Assembly: GCA_051418075.1 (NCBI GenBank) | Contig: JBPRGG010000005.1 | Coordinates: 124,001-188,000, forward strand | DNA: 64,000 nt | DNA from: JBPRGG01 sp051418075 | GTDB taxonomy: Bacteria; Bacteroidota; Bacteroidia; Cytophagales; Cyclobacteriaceae | Direction: 5' to 3' | Position numbers and translations under genes: made by a program | The notes under the pieces: generated by a model | Seen by the model: the letters and a program-made list of their open reading frames with translations, nothing else | Database searches by the model: none | Told to the model about the DNA's origin: nothing | Part shown: one piece after another, positions 60,825-64,000 of the stretch | How the letters are laid out: each line of letters opens with the position of its first letter | Position numbering within the stretch: position 1 is the first letter of the stretch

Positions 60825-61746
60825 TCACTACATAATCCGGAAACTCTACCACCTCAGCCACAATCGTGGTATCCTGCCAATTAATGCGGTTGAAATCTGC
60901 CACCACTTCAAATTCATTTGATTTGAGCTTACTGATGTCATTTTCCGGAATCATAAAGGAAAGGGTAACGGTCGAATCCTGCAGGAAATAAGCCAGGCTG
61001 GGCATATTCCTCAGCTGTACATAAACTTCTTTGTCTACTTTTACATACCTGGCTACTTCAAAGCTTATTGTGACTTGTTCCGGCATTACATTTACTAATT
61101 TAGGCACATAAGGGGCCAATTTAACCTCTTCTTCGAAATCCCGATCTATTTTATTATTAAAAAGAGATATGGAAAAGGTGTCACTCAGGTTTTTTACCAT
61201 CGATTCAGGACCTTTGAGCAGCACTGAATCGGCGGAGGTATAAATAGGAGAAACAATTCTATAATTATTGGAAAGTGGGATCCGGGCACTGTCTACCTGT
61301 AAAGGCACTTTTTTAGTGACCAGCTTTTCGATATCCAGCTTTAGCGTATCACTCAGTATTTCTATCAAAGATATTTCACCAATATTATCGCTAAGCGCTG
61401 TACGTAATGAACTGGCAGAAATATACTTGGTTTCTGTTGGATTATCCAGTTCAATCTCTACCGGGTTGATGTCAAACCAGAATGTTTTTCTCAGCAAATT
61501 CCAGCCTCCTCCGGTAACAATCAGTTGTACTTCCTGAGGAAGTTCACCCAGAATCACCGTACTATCCTGAGGAAATTGAAACGAAATGGGATATCGGATT
61601 CGGGTAGTGTATTCTTTGTTTAAAGCATTAAAAAACCAGAAAATTGTTGCGCCAAGCAGGCATAAGGCAATAATTTTCCAGTTTTCCTCCTTTTGGTTGG
61701 AAAATATTCCCTGTATATCTGATAATATTTTCCTTATTCTGTTCAC
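60763..61746 (-). CDS. YbbR-like protein
   Basis: A 327-residue protein with one N-terminal membrane helix (about 25-43, IALCLLGATIFWFFNALN) and several YbbR-type beta domains (such as PQEVQLIVTGGGWNLLR and VTKKVPLQVDS). YbbR proteins carry extracytoplasmic beta domains and are thought to help control cyclic-di-AMP synthase, but no such synthase is near here. The gene's C-terminal part overlaps the coaE start. It stands in the order yajC-ybbR-coaE that recurs in this phylum. Confidence 0.85.
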   Translation of the reverse strand: MNRIRKILSDIQGIFSNQKEENWKIIALCLLGATIFWFFNALNKEYTTRIRYPISFQFPQDSTVILGELPQEVQLIVTGGGWNLLRKTFWFDINPVEIELDNPTETKYISASSLRTALSDNIGEISLIEILSDTLKLDIEKLVTKKVPLQVDSARIPLSNNYRIVSPIYTSADSVLLKGPESMVKNLSDTFSISLFNNKIDRDFEEEVKLAPYVPKLVNVMPEQVTISFEVARYVKVDKEVYVQLRNMPSLAYFLQDSTVTLSFMIPENDISKLKSNEFEVVADFNRINWQDTTIVAEVVEFPDYVVNVSPDTVSVQVGFNKNRKPI

Positions 61747-61757
61747 ATTATGATGTT

Positions 61758-62075
61758 TTATTTAACTGCTGCTGTTGAATACCTTTTACTGGCTTCCAGG
61801 GAGATAGATGATTTTTCCAATTTGATTTTTCCACCTTTTTCCACCTCAAGTATGACTAAATCTCCTTCTATGCTGGCAATTCTGCCATGAATGCCACCAA
61901 TAGTTACAATTTGATCGCCTTTTTTAACCGCTTCCAGGAATTTCTTTTGATCTTTTTGTTTTTTCTGCTGGGGCCTGATCATGAAAAAATAAAAGATGAT
62001 GGCAATAGCCGCCAGTAGGATCAGGCTGGAGTAATCTCCGCCCGGAGCTGCCTGTAATAGAATGAAATTTAACAT
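61758..62075 (-). CDS. yajC: Preprotein translocase subunit YajC
   Basis: Small translocon accessory protein of 105 residues. The single helix (about 15-33, SLILLAAIAIIFYFFMI) is directly followed by RPQQKKQKDQKKFLEAVKKGDQIVTIGGIHG, the YajC signature, and a short beta domain. It associates with SecDF-YidC. It lies between the DUF1573 gene and ybbR on the same strand. Confidence 0.95.
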   Translation of the reverse strand: MLNFILLQAAPGGDYSSLILLAAIAIIFYFFMIRPQQKKQKDQKKFLEAVKKGDQIVTIGGIHGRIASIEGDLVILEVEKGGKIKLEKSSISLEASKRYSTAAVK

Positions 62076-62102
62076 TTTTGAAATTATATGATTAAAAATA
62101 GA

Positions 62103-62603
62103 TTATTTTCTCACCGGGCCCATGGCTTCAAGAGCAGGGTTTACCATTCCTTTAAGCTTCAGTCTGGTGGTACTGGGTTCAGTATTAGCCGTGATCGTAA
62201 TGGTTTTACTTTGCATATTAGGTCGGTTAGCTGTATTGAATACCACCTTAATTGTTCCTTCGCCATCCACCGGAATTGGTTCACGAGGCCATTCCGGCAC
62301 GGTGCATCCACAGGAGGCAACTGCATTTTGAATAACCAGAGGTGCTTCCCCCACATTTTTAAAGGCATATTCATACACTACTTCTTCACCTTCATCCACT
62401 GTGCCAAAATCATGCTCCAAATTTTGAAATTCAAATTCGGCAGTTGCATTAGGATTACTAGAGATTGTTTGAGCCGGCTCAGCTGAGCCAGGTACGGGAG
62501 AAGATTGGGATTGGCTGGCCTTGTTTTGATCACAGCTATACAAAAATCCTGTTAATAAAAAAACTAAAGCTATAGTATAAATTTTTGCTAATGATATTTT
62601 CAT
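62103..62603 (-). CDS. DUF1573 lipoprotein
   Basis: Lipoprotein of 166 residues with a signal ending in YSC (Cys about 24). The mature part has an extended Ser/Gln-rich linker and one DUF1573 Ig-like domain with FEFQNLEHDFGTVDEGEEV, NVGEAPLVIQNAVASCGCTVPEWP and a last strand. The CGCT motif in the middle is a family mark. The function is unknown; it is a common surface or periplasmic building block in Bacteroidota. It lies in the nusB-to-coaE block. Confidence 0.85.
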   Translation of the reverse strand: MKISLAKIYTIALVFLLTGFLYSCDQNKASQSQSSPVPGSAEPAQTISSNPNATAEFEFQNLEHDFGTVDEGEEVVYEYAFKNVGEAPLVIQNAVASCGCTVPEWPREPIPVDGEGTIKVVFNTANRPNMQSKTITITANTEPSTTRLKLKGMVNPALEAMGPVRK

Positions 62604-62657
62604 TTCAATCAGATTTTAATAATTGCTACTTAGAAAATAAATGAAATTTATTTGAAT

Positions 62658-62957
62658 TTATTGTTTCCCTTTGATTTGTCCAATCAGGTCATCCACATCT
62701 TCCAATAATTTTTCTGCTTTTAGTTTGGCATCAGTGATCACTTTTTGTCCTTCTGATTTAGCTTCACTGGAATGGCTGTTTTTTCCTTCAATAAGTGCAT
62801 CAAGTAATTCCTGAAGCTTTCCACGGTATTTATCCAGCTTGAAAGTTAACTTGTCCCTGGTGCTGGACCCTTTATCGGGAGCATAAAGCATCCCAAACAG
62901 GGTGCCGGAAACCAAACCTGTTAAAAAGGCGAACAAAGATTTTACAGATCTGCTCAT
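62658..62957 (-). CDS. YtxH domain-containing protein
   Basis: Small protein of 99 residues. A hydrophobic glycine-rich helix (LFAFLTGLVSGTLFGMLYAPDKG) near the start carries the YtxH motif, and the rest is a charged amphipathic helix (LKAEKLLEDVDDLIGQIKGKQ) that could form a coiled coil. The function is unknown. It sits 20 bases after the end of nusB in transcription order and is probably co-transcribed. Confidence 0.85.
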   Translation of the reverse strand: MSRSVKSLFAFLTGLVSGTLFGMLYAPDKGSSTRDKLTFKLDKYRGKLQELLDALIEGKNSHSSEAKSEGQKVITDAKLKAEKLLEDVDDLIGQIKGKQ

Positions 62958-62977
62958 AGCTATATTAATTTATTATT

Positions 62978-64000
62978 TTACTTGTTGTCTATTAATCCTC
63001 TTCCACTTTTTCTAATGACACCTTCTGCTATTAATTCATTGGCCACTACATCAAGTACCCCATTAATAAATTGCTTACTTTTAGGTGTACTATAATTTTT
63101 TGAGATCTCAATATACTCATTTATAGTTACTTTAATAGGAATACTGGGGAAATTTATCATTTCACTCATGGCCATTTTGAGCAAAATATGATCCAGCCAG
63201 GCGATACGATCCAATTCCCAGTTTTTGATCTTTTTCATTAAGATGCGCTCATACTCTTTTTGATTTTTTACGGTATATTCAAATAAGAGTTTAAAGTAAT
63301 CCCTGTCTTCTTCCCAATCAGTTGACAAAATTGCCAGTTCCATTGGTGTTTCAGGTTCAATGCTTTTGATCGTTTTGCTCACCATGCTACGAACCACCGC
63401 TTTGTCTTCGGCCCAGTACAGATCAACCTCTTCCATAAATGCATTGATCACCTCATTTTTAAAGATAATTTGCTTTACAATAAAAAGAATAAACTGTTTA
63501 TCATCCTCAAAGGTTGGATCAGTTAATTGAATATATTTTTCATATGCTTCAGTTTTTTTCAAAATATCCTTATACCAGTTCCAAATGGTATTTTTTTGAT
63601 TGGACCAGCTAACCTTTTTATCCTTCAGGAATTGGTGAAATTGCTCTTCCTCTTTCAGTTTTAAAATTACCTTATTATTATAAAAATTCAGATCAGGTTG
63701 GTATTTAACCACCGGAACATTCATACGGGATTGCTTCTTTTCTTTTTCCCGGACTTCTACCTGAACCAGGTTGGCCAGTTCCAGTATTAACAAAAGGGAT
63801 TTCAGGTACAGGTCATAAATTTTTTCTGAATCTTTGATCATGTGATTGCAAAAAAAATCAAAATCTTTTTTTACCTGATTGTTATAAAAGATCTTTGCTT
63901 CCTGGATGACATTTTTTACATCTTCAGAGATATATTGACCTAGCTCCAGTTGATCGTTTTCAAATTGGTCCTGAAATATTTTTAAGGCTTCCTCCTTTTG
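62978..64000 (-). CDS. nusB: Transcription antitermination factor NusB (N-terminus cut by window edge)
   Basis: The frame is open through the right edge, so 340 codons are visible and the start lies outside. The conserved C-terminal core contains LDHILLKMAMSEMINFPSIPIKVTINEYIEISKNYSTPKSKQFINGVLD, read here in two blocks (LDHILLKMAM and TINEYIEISKNYS, then KQFINGVLD). The long N-terminal region is typical of the Bacteroidota NusB. NusB binds NusE and the boxA RNA and supports rRNA transcription. The in-frame ATG at 63841 is internal, not the true start. First gene of the visible housekeeping block. Confidence 0.9.
   Translation of the reverse strand, partial: QKEEALKIFQDQFENDQLELGQYISEDVKNVIQEAKIFYNNQVKKDFDFFCNHMIKDSEKIYDLYLKSLLLILELANLVQVEVREKEKKQSRMNVPVVKYQPDLNFYNNKVILKLKEEEQFHQFLKDKKVSWSNQKNTIWNWYKDILKKTEAYEKYIQLTDPTFEDDKQFILFIVKQIIFKNEVINAFMEEVDLYWAEDKAVVRSMVSKTIKSIEPETPMELAILSTDWEEDRDYFKLLFEYTVKNQKEYERILMKKIKNWELDRIAWLDHILLKMAMSEMINFPSIPIKVTINEYIEISKNYSTPKSKQFINGVLDVVANELIAEGVIRKSGRGLIDNK

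Noticed and set aside
1..64000. CRISPR arrays, tRNA or rRNA genes, prophage or transposase genes
   Set aside because: No spaced direct repeats, cloverleaf-type tRNA ends, rRNA-like blocks, integrase or transposase motifs were seen while reading both strands; short or degenerate ones could still be missed by eye.

Overview
The window looks like chromosomal DNA of a Bacteroidota bacterium, most likely Cytophagales-like. It is AT-rich, with many lipoproteins ending in a loose lipobox, few Shine-Dalgarno sequences, several promoters of the TTTG/TAnnTTTG type, the long NusB form of this phylum, and the block nusB-ytxH-DUF1573-yajC-ybbR-coaE. No tRNA, rRNA, CRISPR array, prophage or intact insertion sequence was seen. 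This assignment is an inference from gene content; no database was searched.

Layout. 1-9 kb: a patatin/Omp85 outer-membrane protein cut by the left edge, an M23 peptidase, a flavoprotein oxidoreductase, an alkaline phosphatase, an NRDE protein, a tiny lipoprotein missed by length cut-offs, and an HD protein with the membrane domain of Pycsar effectors. 9-19 kb: an S9 peptidase, two TetR-type regulators (the second next to an AarF/ABC1 kinase), a methyltransferase, and a multi-PAS histidine kinase followed by the broken tail of a Na+/H+ antiporter. 19-23.5 kb: an osmoprotectant ABC transporter whose fused binding domain appears circularly permuted, a formate/nitrite channel and a MarR regulator. 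23.5-28 kb: menaquinone genes menD, menB, menE and an unknown gene. 28-33.6 kb: small lipoproteins (RlpA, META-like, a double cupin), a PepSY-like protein, an unusual SDR, an internally deleted hydroxyisobutyrate dehydrogenase-type pseudogene and an AhpD-like protein.

33.6-43 kb is the most distinctive block. hypB and hypA face away from a CBS-domain gene and a hoxF-hoxU-hoxY-hoxH-hoxW operon encoding a soluble NAD+-reducing [NiFe] hydrogenase (group 3d). The operon runs on into a dihydroorotate-dehydrogenase-like flavoprotein and an FmdE-like protein whose genes overlap by 4 bases. H2 would be oxidised by HoxHY and electrons passed through HoxFU to NAD+; the job of the last two genes is unknown. 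It is followed by a Na+-pumping biotin decarboxylase (oadG, oadA, oadB), so the two neighbouring operons both touch redox and ion balance.

46.7-64 kb: a Yip1 membrane protein starting just after a strong hairpin, an AP2 protein derived from an HNH homing endonuclease but without its catalytic residues, an AGCS symporter with an unusual repeat-containing insert, gcvT, comB, a MazG-like hydrolase, dtd, a nucleoside-diphosphate-sugar-epimerase-like protein, a thioredoxin-like protein, a GH29 fucosidase, tatC, glyA, a DUF2807 lipoprotein, pheA, an unexplained GC-richer patch with a 58-codon ORF, and the housekeeping block from coaE back to nusB, which is cut by the right edge.
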